Shown: in pieces, positions 33,884 through 43,441 of the stretch
Position numbering within the stretch: the first letter of the stretch is position 1
How the letters are laid out: each line of letters opens with the position of its first letter
NCBI GenBank assembly: GCA_903853805.1
Contig: CAINUN010000016.1
Coordinates: 62,001-126,000, forward strand
Source: an uncultured Bacteroidota bacterium
GTDB lineage: Bacteria; Bacteroidota; Bacteroidia; Chitinophagales; Chitinophagaceae
Direction of reading: 5' to 3'
DNA: 64,000 nt
Made by a program: the position numbers and the translations under genes
The notes under the pieces: generated by a model
Seen by the model: the letters and a program-made list of their open reading frames with translations, nothing else
Told to the model about the DNA's origin: nothing
The model's database searches: none

Positions 33884-34276
33884 TCAAACGCCAATATTCA
33901 ATTCTTCTAAAACAATATTTTTTAAGTCTGTTGCAGCATCAATACAACAACCTACATTTTCTACAGCAAGACAATATTTACCATCGCATTGTTCTCCATG
34001 AAGTCCTTTGCATTTCAAAGCGGAAATGGGAATACTTCCAAAAGACTCATTGGAAATAATGCATAAATCCATGAGTTGTTCGAGACTCATCAACTCATTA
34101 CTTTGAACGCCTTTTGACAGCAAGTATTGAATCATTAAATGTCTCATGGAAGAACGCAAATTCTGGCAAGCTGATAGAGTAACCACATCTTCATGAGGAC
34201 GATTGATTTCCTTTTGTGCTAAAGCCAATTCTTGTTCGGCTTGATGAATGGCGTTTTGAAGTTGTAGATTGTTCAT
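33884..34276 (-). CDS. uncharacterised Cys-rich protein inserted between nuoL and nuoM
   Basis: 130 residues of unknown function. The N-terminal ~80 residues are helical (QNAIHQAEQELALAQKEI, LRSSMRHLMIQYLLSKG, SLEQLMDLCI), in a pattern like small HEPN-type helical bundles. The C-terminal part has C-x7-C-x4-C-x7-C-C (CKGLHGEQC, KYC, VGCC), a possible metal or Fe-S site. No membrane segment. It is 12 bp after nuoL and 10 bp before the nuoM ATG, so it is firmly in the operon. NuoL and NuoM are normally adjacent; this gene is not one of the standard subunits. Confidence 0.75.
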   Translation of the reverse strand: MNNLQLQNAIHQAEQELALAQKEINRPHEDVVTLSACQNLRSSMRHLMIQYLLSKGVQSNELMSLEQLMDLCIISNESFGSIPISALKCKGLHGEQCDGKYCLAVENVGCCIDAATDLKNIVLEELNIGV

Positions 34277-34288
34277 TTATTCTAATTT

Positions 34289-36220
34289 TTAAGTCCAGAA
34301 ATAAATAAACAATAAAACAAATCCAAGCACACCTGCAAAATAATAGGCTGCATATTGCTGCACTTTTCCCGATTGAAGTCCTTTTATTAATAAAGAAACT
34401 TGCATAGAAATAGTTGCCAACAAATTCATGAAACCATCCACAATGTTTTTATCAAACCAAGCCGCAGGACGACCAATTAGGTTGAATACAATTTTCTTGG
34501 TGATGAACAAATAAAGTTCGTCAATATAAAATTTGCGATAGGCAGCCGTATACAAACCGCCAATGCTAGCAGCCAATTTATCAGGTGCCGTATTTTCTTT
34601 TTTGTAGAATGAATAAGCAAGTAAAATACCACCAAGAGCCAAGGCAACGGGAGCTACAGAAAAACTTAAATGGAATTCGGTGAGTAATTGCTTACCATCA
34701 GCGGTAACAAAATTGCCAAATGGAATGAAACCTACTAGGATGGACAATAAAGCCAAGAAAAGCAAAGGCAATTTCATGGTTAATGGTGCTTCGCCATGGT
34801 GTTCATCGTTATGACCATGAAATGATTTGTTCCAAAAAATATTAAAGTATAAACGGAACATGTAAAAAGCCGTAATTGCAGCAGTAAGAATAGCGATACA
34901 AAAAACTAATTTATTGGTATGGAAAGCTGCTTGTAAAATTTCTTCTTTACTAAAGAAACCTGCAAATGGTGGAATCCCGGCAATAGCCAAACAAGCAATA
35001 AGGAAAGTGATATGCGTAACAGGCATTAGCTTCCTCAACCCGCCCATATCTTTCATGTCATTACTGTGTACATAGTGAATTACTGAACCTGCACCTAAGA
35101 ATAACAATGCTTTGAACATAGCATGGGTAAACAAATGGAACATAGAAGCCATGTAGCCCAAGCCATTTTCACCACCATATCTTGCTACACCTAATGAAAA
35201 CATCATGTACCCAATTTGCGACATGGTGGAATATGCTAACACGCGTTTAATATCTGTTTGTGTGCATGCAATGATTGCGGCAAAAAAGGAGGAAGTAATA
35301 CCGACCCATGTCACTACATCCATTGCGTTTACCGAACTGCTAAAAACTGGGAACAATCTTGCTACTAAAAACACACCGGCAACAACCATAGTTGCAGCAT
35401 GAATTAAAGCAGAAACAGGAGTTGGACCTTCCATGGCATCAGGCAACCAAATATGTAACGGGAACATGGCAGATTTTCCTGCACCACCCATAAACACTAG
35501 TAACAAACCCCAGGTCAACGCAGAACATCCTAAGAAAGAAGCTGCTGTGATGGAATGTAATTGAGTGCTATCAGTTGTCAATCGACTAATTAAGGTTTGA
35601 AAGTCAAGCGTTTCCCCATAAAAAGACAATACCAAAATACCTATTAAAAAACCAAGGTCTGCAAATCGGGTAACGATAAACGCTTTTTTAGATGCAGCAA
35701 CGGCAGAAGGTTTGTCAAAATAATAACCAATCAACAAATAAGAAGAAACACCTACTAATTCCCAAAACATATATATCTGGAAAATGTTGGAAGACATCAC
35801 CAAACCCAACATAGAGAAAGTGAACAACCCAAGAAAAGAATAATAAGTAGCAAAACGTTCCTCTCCATGCATATAACCAAGGCTATAAAAATGCACCATT
35901 AATGAAACCAAAGTAACTACTACCAACATCATTACAGAAATTGGGTCGAGTAAGATGCCAATATCAATGGAAATACCTGATGCAAATTGCAGCCAAGTCA
36001 ATTTATAAGGAACTATTTGTTGATAAATGTCGTTCACTTTACCAACTACAAAAAAGTAATCATATGCAACAGTGAGCGATAAAATAAATGAACCCAACAA
36101 AGCAAGCGTTCCTAACGCACCACATAAATTGGGAAAGTACTTTTTACCACCTAATGCAATGATTAAAAAACTAATTAGCGGTAAAAGAGGAATGAGTATA
36201 ATGAGGTTAGTACTAAGCAT
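34289..36220 (-). CDS. nuoL: NADH-quinone oxidoreductase subunit L
   Basis: 643 residues, the largest antiporter-like subunit. MYMFWELVGVSSYLLIGYY with the membrane Glu, SAMFPLHIWLPDAMEGPTPVSALIHAATMV and FSKEEIL are family signatures. The C-terminal extension (from ~500) forms the long lateral helix and the last membrane helix. Normal length. Confidence 0.97.
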   Translation of the reverse strand: MLSTNLIILIPLLPLISFLIIALGGKKYFPNLCGALGTLALLGSFILSLTVAYDYFFVVGKVNDIYQQIVPYKLTWLQFASGISIDIGILLDPISVMMLVVVTLVSLMVHFYSLGYMHGEERFATYYSFLGLFTFSMLGLVMSSNIFQIYMFWELVGVSSYLLIGYYFDKPSAVAASKKAFIVTRFADLGFLIGILVLSFYGETLDFQTLISRLTTDSTQLHSITAASFLGCSALTWGLLLVFMGGAGKSAMFPLHIWLPDAMEGPTPVSALIHAATMVVAGVFLVARLFPVFSSSVNAMDVVTWVGITSSFFAAIIACTQTDIKRVLAYSTMSQIGYMMFSLGVARYGGENGLGYMASMFHLFTHAMFKALLFLGAGSVIHYVHSNDMKDMGGLRKLMPVTHITFLIACLAIAGIPPFAGFFSKEEILQAAFHTNKLVFCIAILTAAITAFYMFRLYFNIFWNKSFHGHNDEHHGEAPLTMKLPLLFLALLSILVGFIPFGNFVTADGKQLLTEFHLSFSVAPVALALGGILLAYSFYKKENTAPDKLAASIGGLYTAAYRKFYIDELYLFITKKIVFNLIGRPAAWFDKNIVDGFMNLLATISMQVSLLIKGLQSGKVQQYAAYYFAGVLGFVLLFIYFWT

Positions 36221-36223
36221 GAC

Positions 36224-36538
36224 TTAAAATTTCATTGTATTTGTTTCTTCTACATCAATAGTCTTGTAATTCCGATATAGGTTGATGATGATGGCAATGG
36301 CAACAGCTGCCTCAGCAGCAGCAATAGTGATGATGAATATGGTAAAAAACAATCCATCAAGCTTGTCTGGAAACAAAAACTTGTTGAATACGATAAAATT
36401 GATATTGATGCTATTCAAAATCAATTCTATTGCCATAAGCATGGTAATGAGATTTCTTCGAGTAAGAAAACCGTAAACGCCAATGAAAAACAGCGCACAG
36501 CTTACAAACAAGTAATGATTCAAACTGATTTCGTTCAT
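36224..36538 (-). CDS. nuoK: NADH-quinone oxidoreductase subunit K
   Basis: 104 residues, three membrane helices. MLMAIELILNSININF and ITIAAAEAAVAIAI carry the two membrane Glu of the proton path. Its stop lies 3 bp before nuoL. Confidence 0.96.
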   Translation of the reverse strand: MNEISLNHYLFVSCALFFIGVYGFLTRRNLITMLMAIELILNSININFIVFNKFLFPDKLDGLFFTIFIITIAAAEAAVAIAIIINLYRNYKTIDVEETNTMKF

Positions 36539-36583
36539 ATTCTATTTCATAAACAGAAGCTTTGAAGCTTCTCTGTTATTAAA

Positions 36584-37099
36584 TTATTTTTCAGTCTTTA
36601 CTTTCATGGCAATGACAATACAGCCAATCAATGCTGCTAACAATAACATACTCACCACTTCAAAAGGAAGAATATAGCCGTGTTCAGTTGTGCTTAGCAT
36701 TTGTGAACCAATGTTGTTGGCACTTGGTTCAATGGCAGCAGCATTACTTTTTATAAAAACTTGTTCTTTGATGAATAAATAGGTTAGTGCACAACCCAAA
36801 ATAGCAGCTAAACCACTAAAAACAGCTCGAATAAGTACTGGTTTTTCCATATCTCCTCCTGAACCGTGAGTAAGGAAAATAGAAAAAATGATTAATACAA
36901 CAATGCCACCAACATATACCACGATTTGTACGGCTGCAATAAATTCATATTCTAGCAAGAAATACAACCCTGCAATGCCAATTAGGGAGAACAAAAGAAA
37001 TACCGCTGAACGGAAAATTTTTCTTGAGGTAACGGCAAGCAATCCTCCTCCGAGAATGACAGCCGAAAGCAAATAAAATAGGATGGTTGCTACATTCAT
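36584..37099 (-). CDS. nuoJ: NADH-quinone oxidoreductase subunit J
   Basis: 171 residues with five membrane helices, and EYEFIAAVQIVVYVGGIVVL, the family signature with the bulge helix. It overlaps the nuoI stop by one base. Confidence 0.95.
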   Translation of the reverse strand: MNVATILFYLLSAVILGGGLLAVTSRKIFRSAVFLLFSLIGIAGLYFLLEYEFIAAVQIVVYVGGIVVLIIFSIFLTHGSGGDMEKPVLIRAVFSGLAAILGCALTYLFIKEQVFIKSNAAAIEPSANNIGSQMLSTTEHGYILPFEVVSMLLLAALIGCIVIAMKVKTEK

Positions 37100-37575
37100 T
37101 ATTCTACACCCTCCATGATTTTAGAACCTGGTTTATTTAATATTTTTTTCAGTTGCGTCTTGTCATATACGCTATGTTCATAAGTCTGCGCCATAACAAT
37201 GGCATCAGACGGACAAGAGGTAATACAATTATTACAAAGCGTACATAGTTCAAGATGATAAACAAAAGCTTCAATTGCTTTTTTCTTTTTACCATCTTCT
37301 TTTATCTCTTGCTTGGTAATAATTTTTATAGTTCCATTTGGGCAAGCAATTTCACAAGCTTGACAACCCGTGCAACGATGTTCATTGTTTTCATTATGAG
37401 GCATAGTAACCTCCCCTTTGAAACGATCAAACATCTTTAAAGTAGCACGATTGTCCGGATATTCTTCGGTAAGAATTTCTTTAGGATGCGTGAAATAATA
37501 CCCTGTCTTCCTCATACCTGTGAGCAAAGACTTTATGGATTTAAAAATCGTCCCGAAGTAATCTTTTAGGAACAT
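37099..37575 (-). CDS. nuoI: NADH-quinone oxidoreductase subunit I
   Basis: 158 residues carrying two [4Fe-4S] clusters (N6a, N6b): CTGCQACEIACP and CTLCNNCITSCP, plus an N-terminal amphipathic part. It takes electrons from the input module and passes them to NuoB. With no NuoEFG encoded here, NuoI would be the most exposed cluster subunit and so the likely docking site for a ferredoxin; that is inference from 11-subunit complexes elsewhere. Confidence 0.97.
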   Translation of the reverse strand: MFLKDYFGTIFKSIKSLLTGMRKTGYYFTHPKEILTEEYPDNRATLKMFDRFKGEVTMPHNENNEHRCTGCQACEIACPNGTIKIITKQEIKEDGKKKKAIEAFVYHLELCTLCNNCITSCPSDAIVMAQTYEHSVYDKTQLKKILNKPGSKIMEGVE

Positions 37576-37602
37576 CTATTGTTAATTTTCTTTTTTATTC
37601 AG

Positions 37603-38697
37603 TTATAAATACCAACCCATTATTGCCATTATTGTCACTAAAATAATATTGACCATACTTATTGGCAATAAATATTTCCATTCCAAATTGAGCAATTGAT
37701 CCACACGCAAGCGAGGGAATGTCCAACGGAATTGCATAATGATAAATATGATGGCAAATGTTTTTCCTAAAAACCATAATGAAGATGGAATGAAATCCAT
37801 AATGTGATTAAATGCTTCCCAATGACCAATATGGAAAGGCATCCAACCACCCAAAAACAAAGTTGCAGCCATAGCCGAAACAACAAAAAGATTAATGTAC
37901 TCAGCTAAAAGGAACATCGCGAATTTCATCCCTGAATATTCAGTATGAAAACCACCCGTAAGTTCCTGTTCTGCTTCCGAAAGGTCAAAAGGCGCACGGT
38001 TAATTTCAGCAGTAGAAGCAATAACAAAAATGACAAATGAAATGAAAATAGGTAAATGTCCTTTAAAAATCCACCATCCATCAGCTTGACTCATTACTAT
38101 ATCCGAAATTTTTAAGCTGCCGGTCATAATAACAATAGAAATAATGGATAATCCTACTGAAAGTTCGTAGCTCACAATTTGAGCACCACTACGCATAGCA
38201 CCCAATAAAGAATATTTATTGTAACTACTCCAACCAGCCATTAAAATTCCAATAACAGCAATAGAGGAAATGGAAGTAACATATAACACACCAATATTTA
38301 AATCCCATAATTGAAAGTTTTTAGCAAAAGCAATAGGTGCCATCACCAACATGGAAACAACTACTACAATAATGGGTGCAAGATTGAACAAGAATTTATC
38401 AGAAGCATTGGGTGTCAATCCTTCTTTGAAAATGAGTTTTACAGTATCGGCAACAATTTGTAAAGTTCCTTTTGGTCCAACCCGGTTAGGACCGAGGCGC
38501 AATTGCATAAACGCAGCTACTTTTCGTTCCATATAGCCAAGAACGAAACATAGAGGCACTAAGAAAACCAACAAACAAACGCCCGCAATTGCCATTTCCA
38601 CAACATTGAGAATTGTTGCATTCGCAATAGCTGATGACAGCCAACTATGAATGCTGCTTGCGAGGGATGAAAAACTTATTTCGAGTAACTGGTTCAA
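37603..38697 (-). CDS. nuoH: NADH-quinone oxidoreductase subunit H
   Basis: 364 residues, TTG start. Quinone-chamber membrane subunit: RLGPNRVGPKGTLQ and FDLSEAEQELTGGFHTEYSG are exact signatures, as is MKFAMFLLAEYINLFVVSA. It follows nuoD by 32 bp, with no room for nuoE, nuoF or nuoG. Confidence 0.97.
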   Translation of the reverse strand: MNQLLEISFSSLASSIHSWLSSAIANATILNVVEMAIAGVCLLVFLVPLCFVLGYMERKVAAFMQLRLGPNRVGPKGTLQIVADTVKLIFKEGLTPNASDKFLFNLAPIIVVVVSMLVMAPIAFAKNFQLWDLNIGVLYVTSISSIAVIGILMAGWSSYNKYSLLGAMRSGAQIVSYELSVGLSIISIVIMTGSLKISDIVMSQADGWWIFKGHLPIFISFVIFVIASTAEINRAPFDLSEAEQELTGGFHTEYSGMKFAMFLLAEYINLFVVSAMAATLFLGGWMPFHIGHWEAFNHIMDFIPSSLWFLGKTFAIIFIIMQFRWTFPRLRVDQLLNLEWKYLLPISMVNIILVTIMAIMGWYL

Positions 38698-38729
38698 TTT
38701 CTTTTGTTTTAATGCTTCAAAAAATCATA

Positions 38730-39851
38730 TTATCTATCAATATCCGGAATAACCAAATCTATTGTTGCCATAATAGCTACCAAATCACCGATTTTAGTAC
38801 CCACTGACATCGTTTCTAAGGCAGAAAGATTACTGAAATTTGGTGAGCGATATTTAATTCTATATGGAGAAGCGGCACCGTCACTTACGATGTAAACGCC
38901 TAATTCTCCGCGAGCAGTTTCCACTTTTTGGTAAAATTCACCTTTAGGAAGTTTTATTACATTCTTGGTTTTGCCTTGAATATCCCCTTCAGGAAGATTG
39001 TCAATCATTTGTTCAATGATATGAACAGATTGTTTCATCTCTTCAATCCTAGCCATATAACGGGTATAGCAATCGCCGCCTTCCATAACTACTTCTTCAA
39101 AATCTAATTTTTCATAACCATCATAAGGAAACCATTTTCTAATGTCACAACTTATGCCCGAAGCCCTTGCTGTTGGACCAGTTACACCAAAAGAAATAGC
39201 ATCTTCTTTCGATAAATAACCAACGCCCTTAGTTCTGTTTTCAAAAATTACATTGCCGGTTAGGATTTCTTCATATTCACGGTATTTCGACTTGATTTGT
39301 TGCATGACATCCTTTACTCTTTTTTGGAAGTTAGGATTAACATCATACATCACGCCACCAGGAACACAGAAATTTTGTGTCAATCTTGCACCGCAGGTTT
39401 CTTCAAAAATTTCCATAATGGCTTCGCGCTCGCGGAAAGCATAAAAGAAAGGAGTAACCGCGCCAAGATCAAGACCTGTACAGCCCCACCACAATTGATG
39501 TGATTGAAGCCTAGTCAACTCAGCCAATAAAACCCTGATTGCTTGAGCACGTGCCGGAACCTCAACTTGTAACCCCTTTTCAACTGCCAAGGCGCATGCC
39601 TGATTGTTGATATGCGCACTGAGATAATCCATACGGCTAGTGGCATAAATAAAGTTGCGGTAAGAAAGTCTTTCCGACATTTTTTCTATGGAACGATGTA
39701 TATAACCCAAGTGAGGTTGTACTTTCTTAATCGTTTCGCCATCGAGCCAAACCTTTAAATGGAGAACACCGTGGGTAGAAGGGTGTTGGGGACCCATATT
39801 GATGACAAATTCCCCTTCCTCGGTCATGAAATTTTCGCCTAACAAACTCAT
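38730..39851 (-). CDS. nuoD: NADH-quinone oxidoreductase subunit D
   Basis: 373 residues, the [NiFe]-hydrogenase-like subunit that lines the quinone site: INMGPQHPSTHGVLHL, LGYIHRSIEKMSE and QAIRVLLAELTRLQSHQLW. The start overlaps nuoC by 4 bp (ATGA). Separate NuoC and NuoD, unlike the fused NuoCD of enterobacteria. Confidence 0.97.
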   Translation of the reverse strand: MSLLGENFMTEEGEFVINMGPQHPSTHGVLHLKVWLDGETIKKVQPHLGYIHRSIEKMSERLSYRNFIYATSRMDYLSAHINNQACALAVEKGLQVEVPARAQAIRVLLAELTRLQSHQLWWGCTGLDLGAVTPFFYAFREREAIMEIFEETCGARLTQNFCVPGGVMYDVNPNFQKRVKDVMQQIKSKYREYEEILTGNVIFENRTKGVGYLSKEDAISFGVTGPTARASGISCDIRKWFPYDGYEKLDFEEVVMEGGDCYTRYMARIEEMKQSVHIIEQMIDNLPEGDIQGKTKNVIKLPKGEFYQKVETARGELGVYIVSDGAASPYRIKYRSPNFSNLSALETMSVGTKIGDLVAIMATIDLVIPDIDR

Positions 39852-40303
39852 ATCTCAATCATGTTTACGTCCACGTAATTTTTTCTCAAAGGATATCCAG
39901 ACCAGTCTTCATCTAGCAAAATTCTTCTTAAATCTGGGTGATTCGTAAACTTCACACCAAACATATCATAGACCTCCCGCTCATGAAAATTAGCGCCTTT
40001 CCATAGGTCGCAAATCGTTTCAATTTCAGGATTGTTAACATCGGTGAGTTTTACTTTTACTACCAATTGATGTTTAAAGGTGCAAGAAAGTAAATGATAA
40101 ACCATGGTGAAATTAGTTTTCCAATCCACGCAGGTAAGGCAAAACAAATGGTCAAATTTCCACGCTGCCTCATTTCTTAATTGCTCAATGCAATTGCGAA
40201 AATTAGAGGGTCCCACCACAATATTTATATACTCGCTGCCTTCCTCAAAAACCATTTCAGGATAATGAGCAGTTAGCGATAGTTTTAACTCTTCATTACT
40301 CAT
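39848..40303 (-). CDS. nuoC: NADH-quinone oxidoreductase subunit C
   Basis: 151 residues, a peripheral scaffold. Signature [20 protein letters not shown] and [18 protein letters not shown]. It overlaps nuoB and nuoD by 4 bp on each side, so the three are translationally coupled. Confidence 0.96.
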   Translation of the reverse strand: MSNEELKLSLTAHYPEMVFEEGSEYINIVVGPSNFRNCIEQLRNEAAWKFDHLFCLTCVDWKTNFTMVYHLLSCTFKHQLVVKVKLTDVNNPEIETICDLWKGANFHEREVYDMFGVKFTNHPDLRRILLDEDWSGYPLRKNYVDVNMIEI

Positions 40304-40830
40304 TTGGCAAGTTCTTTAGATTTTCCAAAATAAGTTTCATGCTTAATTTTTTCTTGTAACGTAATCATAGCATGCAATAATGCTTCTGGTCGGGGAGGAC
40401 ATCCCGGAACATAAACATCTACAGGAATGATATGGTCAACGCCTTTTACTACGGAATAAGTGTTGTAAAAAAACGGTCCACCCGAAATAGTACAAGCGCC
40501 CATAGCAATCACATATCTAGGTTCAGGCATTTGATCATAAAGACGTTTCAACACAGGTGCCATTTTCATTACAATAGTGCCCGCAACAATGATTAAATCT
40601 GCTTGGCGTGGAGTTGCACGAGCAACTTCAAAACCAAAGCGCGACCAATCATATTTTGCATCGGCAGCCGACATCATTTCAATGGCGCAACAACTTGTAC
40701 CAAACACCAACGGCCAAAGCGAATTGGAACGAGCCCAATTGATTAAATCATCGAGTTTGGAAACCAAAATCCCGCCATCGGGAGTTTCGTGAAGTTGTGC
40801 AGGGAATATCAGTTTATCTTTTTCAGACAT
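40300..40830 (-). CDS. nuoB: NADH-quinone oxidoreductase subunit B
   Basis: 176 residues from the ATG of MSEKDKLIF (the longer frame is not conserved in style). Binds cluster N2, the last cluster before quinone: [11 protein letters not shown] with the adjacent Cys, MGACTISGG and [13 protein letters not shown] give the four ligands. Confidence 0.97.
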   Translation of the reverse strand: MSEKDKLIFPAQLHETPDGGILVSKLDDLINWARSNSLWPLVFGTSCCAIEMMSAADAKYDWSRFGFEVARATPRQADLIIVAGTIVMKMAPVLKRLYDQMPEPRYVIAMGACTISGGPFFYNTYSVVKGVDHIIPVDVYVPGCPPRPEALLHAMITLQEKIKHETYFGKSKELAK

Positions 40831-40887
40831 AATGTTTGTTTGTTGTGTTATTATAAGTGCATTTAGCACTCGAAATAACGAAGTGAT

Positions 40888-41238
40888 TTACATCCATTTC
40901 AAAGCACCTTTTCTATAAGCGTATAGTAAGCCCATAAAAAGGATAAACATGAAAATGACAATCTCTACTAAACCCACCATACCAACACTTTTTACGACAA
41001 CAGCCCAAGGGTACATGAATACCAATTCCACATCAAATACTAAGAAGATGAGCGCAAAGAGATAGTAGCCTACATTGAACTGTATCCAAGAGGTGCCTGA
41101 TGTGGGAATTCCACATTCATAGGGTTCGCCTTTAACTAAGTTGGTAGAACGTTTTGCGATGGCCCATGATAGAATTATGCCGCCCCCGGCAAAAGCCACA
41201 CCGCAGATAATGAGTAAGATTAAAACACCCGCACCCAT
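40888..41238 (-). CDS. nuoA: NADH-quinone oxidoreductase subunit A
   Basis: 116 residues, three membrane helices. Signatures EPYECGIPTSGTSW (the quinone-chamber loop) and LIFLVFDVELVFMYPWAV. First gene of the operon on the minus strand. Confidence 0.96.
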   Translation of the reverse strand: MGAGVLILLIICGVAFAGGGIILSWAIAKRSTNLVKGEPYECGIPTSGTSWIQFNVGYYLFALIFLVFDVELVFMYPWAVVVKSVGMVGLVEIVIFMFILFMGLLYAYRKGALKWM

Positions 41239-41255
41239 AATTGATAAATATTTTG

Positions 41256-41263
41256 CAAAGTCA
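41256..41263 (-). promoter_or_regulatory. candidate -7 element of the nuo operon
   Basis: Minus strand TGACTTTG, one mismatch from TAnnTTTG, 18 bp before the nuoA ATG. No clear -33 TTTG was found. Confidence 0.35.
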
Positions 41264-41387
41264 TTAGAAATTCTCTGCGAAATTAGTGATTCACATCATT
41301 ACCACCTCTGACTATCATCAATTTTACTCTCAGAAACTGAAATATTTTTACACACTCAAAATTTATCAATTTCAAAATCTTTTTTTC

Positions 41388-41735
41388 ATGGCTTTAAGAA
41401 TTACAGAAGACTGCATTAATTGCGGTGCCTGCGAACCTGAATGTCCTAACAGTGCCATCTATGCAGGTGGTGATGAATGGCGTTTTTCCGACAAAACTTC
41501 TTTAACAGGAATGTTCAATGCTAAAAGCGGTATAAGTGTCGATGCCGATGCTGTACAAGCTGCTGTTTCAGACGATTATTATTACATCGTTTCTGACAAA
41601 TGCACTGAGTGTGTGGGCTTCCATGAAGAGCCTCAATGCGCTGCTGCTTGCCCTGTAGATTGCTGCATTAAAGACGAAAACTTTGTAGAATCTCAAGAAG
41701 AATTGTCGAGCAAGAAAGATATTTTGCACGCTTAA
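41388..41735 (+). CDS. 2[4Fe-4S] dicluster ferredoxin, YfhL type
   Basis: 115 residues from the ATG at 41388; the longer frame (41286) has no family resemblance. Two [4Fe-4S] motifs: CINCGACEPECP, and CTECVGFHEEPQC-x3-CPVDCC (with the insert typical of the YfhL/Allochromatium type, which gives a low-potential cluster). A 40-residue linker lies between them, and the tail is charged. Divergent from nuoA (149 bp between the starts). It is a candidate electron donor to the complex I lacking NuoEFG; that is inference from position. Confidence 0.9.
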   Translation: MALRITEDCINCGACEPECPNSAIYAGGDEWRFSDKTSLTGMFNAKSGISVDADAVQAAVSDDYYYIVSDKCTECVGFHEEPQCAAACPVDCCIKDENFVESQEELSSKKDILHA

Positions 41736-41763
41736 TTTTTTCTCAATAAAAAATAGCTTTAAA

Positions 41764-41802
41764 AGAAAAGGACGTTGCTCATGCAACGCCCTTTTCTTTT
41801 TT
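41764..41802 (+). terminator. terminator after the ferredoxin gene
   Basis: A 14-bp or longer stem (one A-C mismatch) around TCAT, with GCAACG/CGTTGC at its core, followed by CTTTTTT. Strong rho-independent terminator. Confidence 0.9.
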
Positions 41803-42204
41803 ATCAAATCTGAAGATTTGTTACCGATAAGACGAAGTCCCGAGACATTGGCCTAACAATTTGGAAGACTACACCGAGCTAGTTAAAAAAACACAAAGGA
41901 ATTCTAAGCGAAAAATGATTTTAGAAGCCTAAAATTGGATTTTAGAAGTCCCCAAAAAAGAATCGTGCAAGGCTAATATATACTAGGTGAGACTCATACC
42001 CCATCCATTTTAAAGCATAAAAGAACTCATAGGAAAGCACATTAACAGTTGTAAAGCGAATGTTCTTTATCTCTTTGCATCTTTGCAAAAAAACTCAGTG
42101 TGTTCTGTCTTTCTCTTTACTTCTTAACACAGCTACTGACTGCCGTCATTGCTTGAATATTGTGTGGGATATTCAATTATCTTCGCGCAAAATTTTTTGA
42201 GACT
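41803..42204. other. intergenic region before sucC
   Basis: About 400 bp with no open frame of note. GATTTTAGAAG occurs twice 21 bp apart (41918-41949), but no inverted repeat grid continues from it. The right part has TCTTTGCATCTTTGC-like sequence (42071-42086), and TATCTTCG at 42178-42185 may be the sucC -7 element. Confidence 0.4.
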
Positions 42205-43422
42205 ATGAATTTGCATGAATACCAAGCTAAGGAATTATTGAAACGTTTTAACGTTCCAACTCAAGAAGGGATTGCTGTTGACAAAGTAGACAATGCCCTC
42301 AATGCTTATAAACAATTAGCGGTGGACAATGGAACCAAATTTGCCGTGGTAAAAGCCCAAATTCATGCGGGTGGTCGCGGTAAGGGAACCATGAAAGAAG
42401 TGCCTGAACAACATGGGGTGCAAGTGGTGAAAAGCGCTGAAGATGTGGAAAGAGTTGCCAAAAACATTTTAGGTAATACGTTGGTTACTATTCAAACAGG
42501 TGCTGTAGGAAAAGTGGTTCATAAAATCCTCGTTGCAAAGGATATGTATTACGACGGACCAAGCGAGCGCAAAGAGTTTTATTTATCTATCCTCCTCGAC
42601 CGTGCTAAGAAGCAAAACGTCATTATGTATTCTACCGAAGGCGGTATGGATATTGAAGAAGTAGCCCACAGCACACCTGAGAAAATATTTAAAGAATGGG
42701 TGGCGCCAAATATGCAATTGCAAGGCTACCAAGCCCGCAATATTGCCTTCAACCTTGGGCTTAGTGGCGATGCGTTTAAAAATATGGTTAAGTTTGTAAC
42801 TAACCTTTACAATGCCTATGTAACGCTCGATTGTTCCATACTCGAAATCAATCCTTTGTTCAAATCTGCTGATGATAAAATCTTTGCGGTGGATTGCAAG
42901 ATGAACTTGGATGAAAACGCCTTGATTCGTCATAACGACCTTGCCGACCTTAGAGATAAACTTGAAGAAGATCCAACCGAAGTAGAAGCTGGAGAATATA
43001 ACCTGAACTATGTAAAACTAGACGGAAACGTGGGTTGCATGGTCAATGGTGCCGGTCTTGCAATGGCAACGATGGATATGATTAAACTTGCTGGAGGTGA
43101 GCCTGCCAACTTCTTGGATGTAGGCGGAAGCGCAAATGCACAAACCGTAGAAGCAGGTTTCCGTATTATTCTTAAAGACCCGAATGTGAAAGCAATCCTC
43201 ATCAACATCTTTGGTGGTATTGTTCGTTGCGACCGTGTGGCTGCTGGTGTTATTGAAGCTTACAAAAAATTGGGCAACATAAGCATTCCAATCATTGTTC
43301 GTCTTCAAGGAACAAATGCTGAAGAAGCTAAGAAACTTATCGTAGAAAGCGGATTGGAAGTACAATCTGCCATTCTTCTCAGTGAAGCAGCTGATTTGGT
43401 GCAAAAAGCTGTGATGGCATAA
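42205..43422 (+). CDS. sucC: succinyl-CoA synthetase beta subunit (ADP-forming)
   Basis: 405 residues from the ATG at 42205 (MNLHEYQAKELLKRF is the standard start; the longer frame is rejected). ATP-grasp enzyme of the TCA cycle: KAQIHAGGRGKG, EINPLF, and DVGGSANAQTVEAGFRIIL with the CoA-ligase domain (INIFGGIVRCD). sucD is not adjacent, which is usual in Bacteroidota. Confidence 0.97.
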   Translation: MNLHEYQAKELLKRFNVPTQEGIAVDKVDNALNAYKQLAVDNGTKFAVVKAQIHAGGRGKGTMKEVPEQHGVQVVKSAEDVERVAKNILGNTLVTIQTGAVGKVVHKILVAKDMYYDGPSERKEFYLSILLDRAKKQNVIMYSTEGGMDIEEVAHSTPEKIFKEWVAPNMQLQGYQARNIAFNLGLSGDAFKNMVKFVTNLYNAYVTLDCSILEINPLFKSADDKIFAVDCKMNLDENALIRHNDLADLRDKLEEDPTEVEAGEYNLNYVKLDGNVGCMVNGAGLAMATMDMIKLAGGEPANFLDVGGSANAQTVEAGFRIILKDPNVKAILINIFGGIVRCDRVAAGVIEAYKKLGNISIPIIVRLQGTNAEEAKKLIVESGLEVQSAILLSEAADLVQKAVMA

Positions 43423-43441
43423 GTTAGTTGATAGAAGATAG

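Noticed and set aside
41918-41949. A fourth 21-bp-phased island before sucC
   Set aside because: Only two copies of an 11-bp word are 21 bp apart; the dyads I tried were 23 bp apart and no grid continues.
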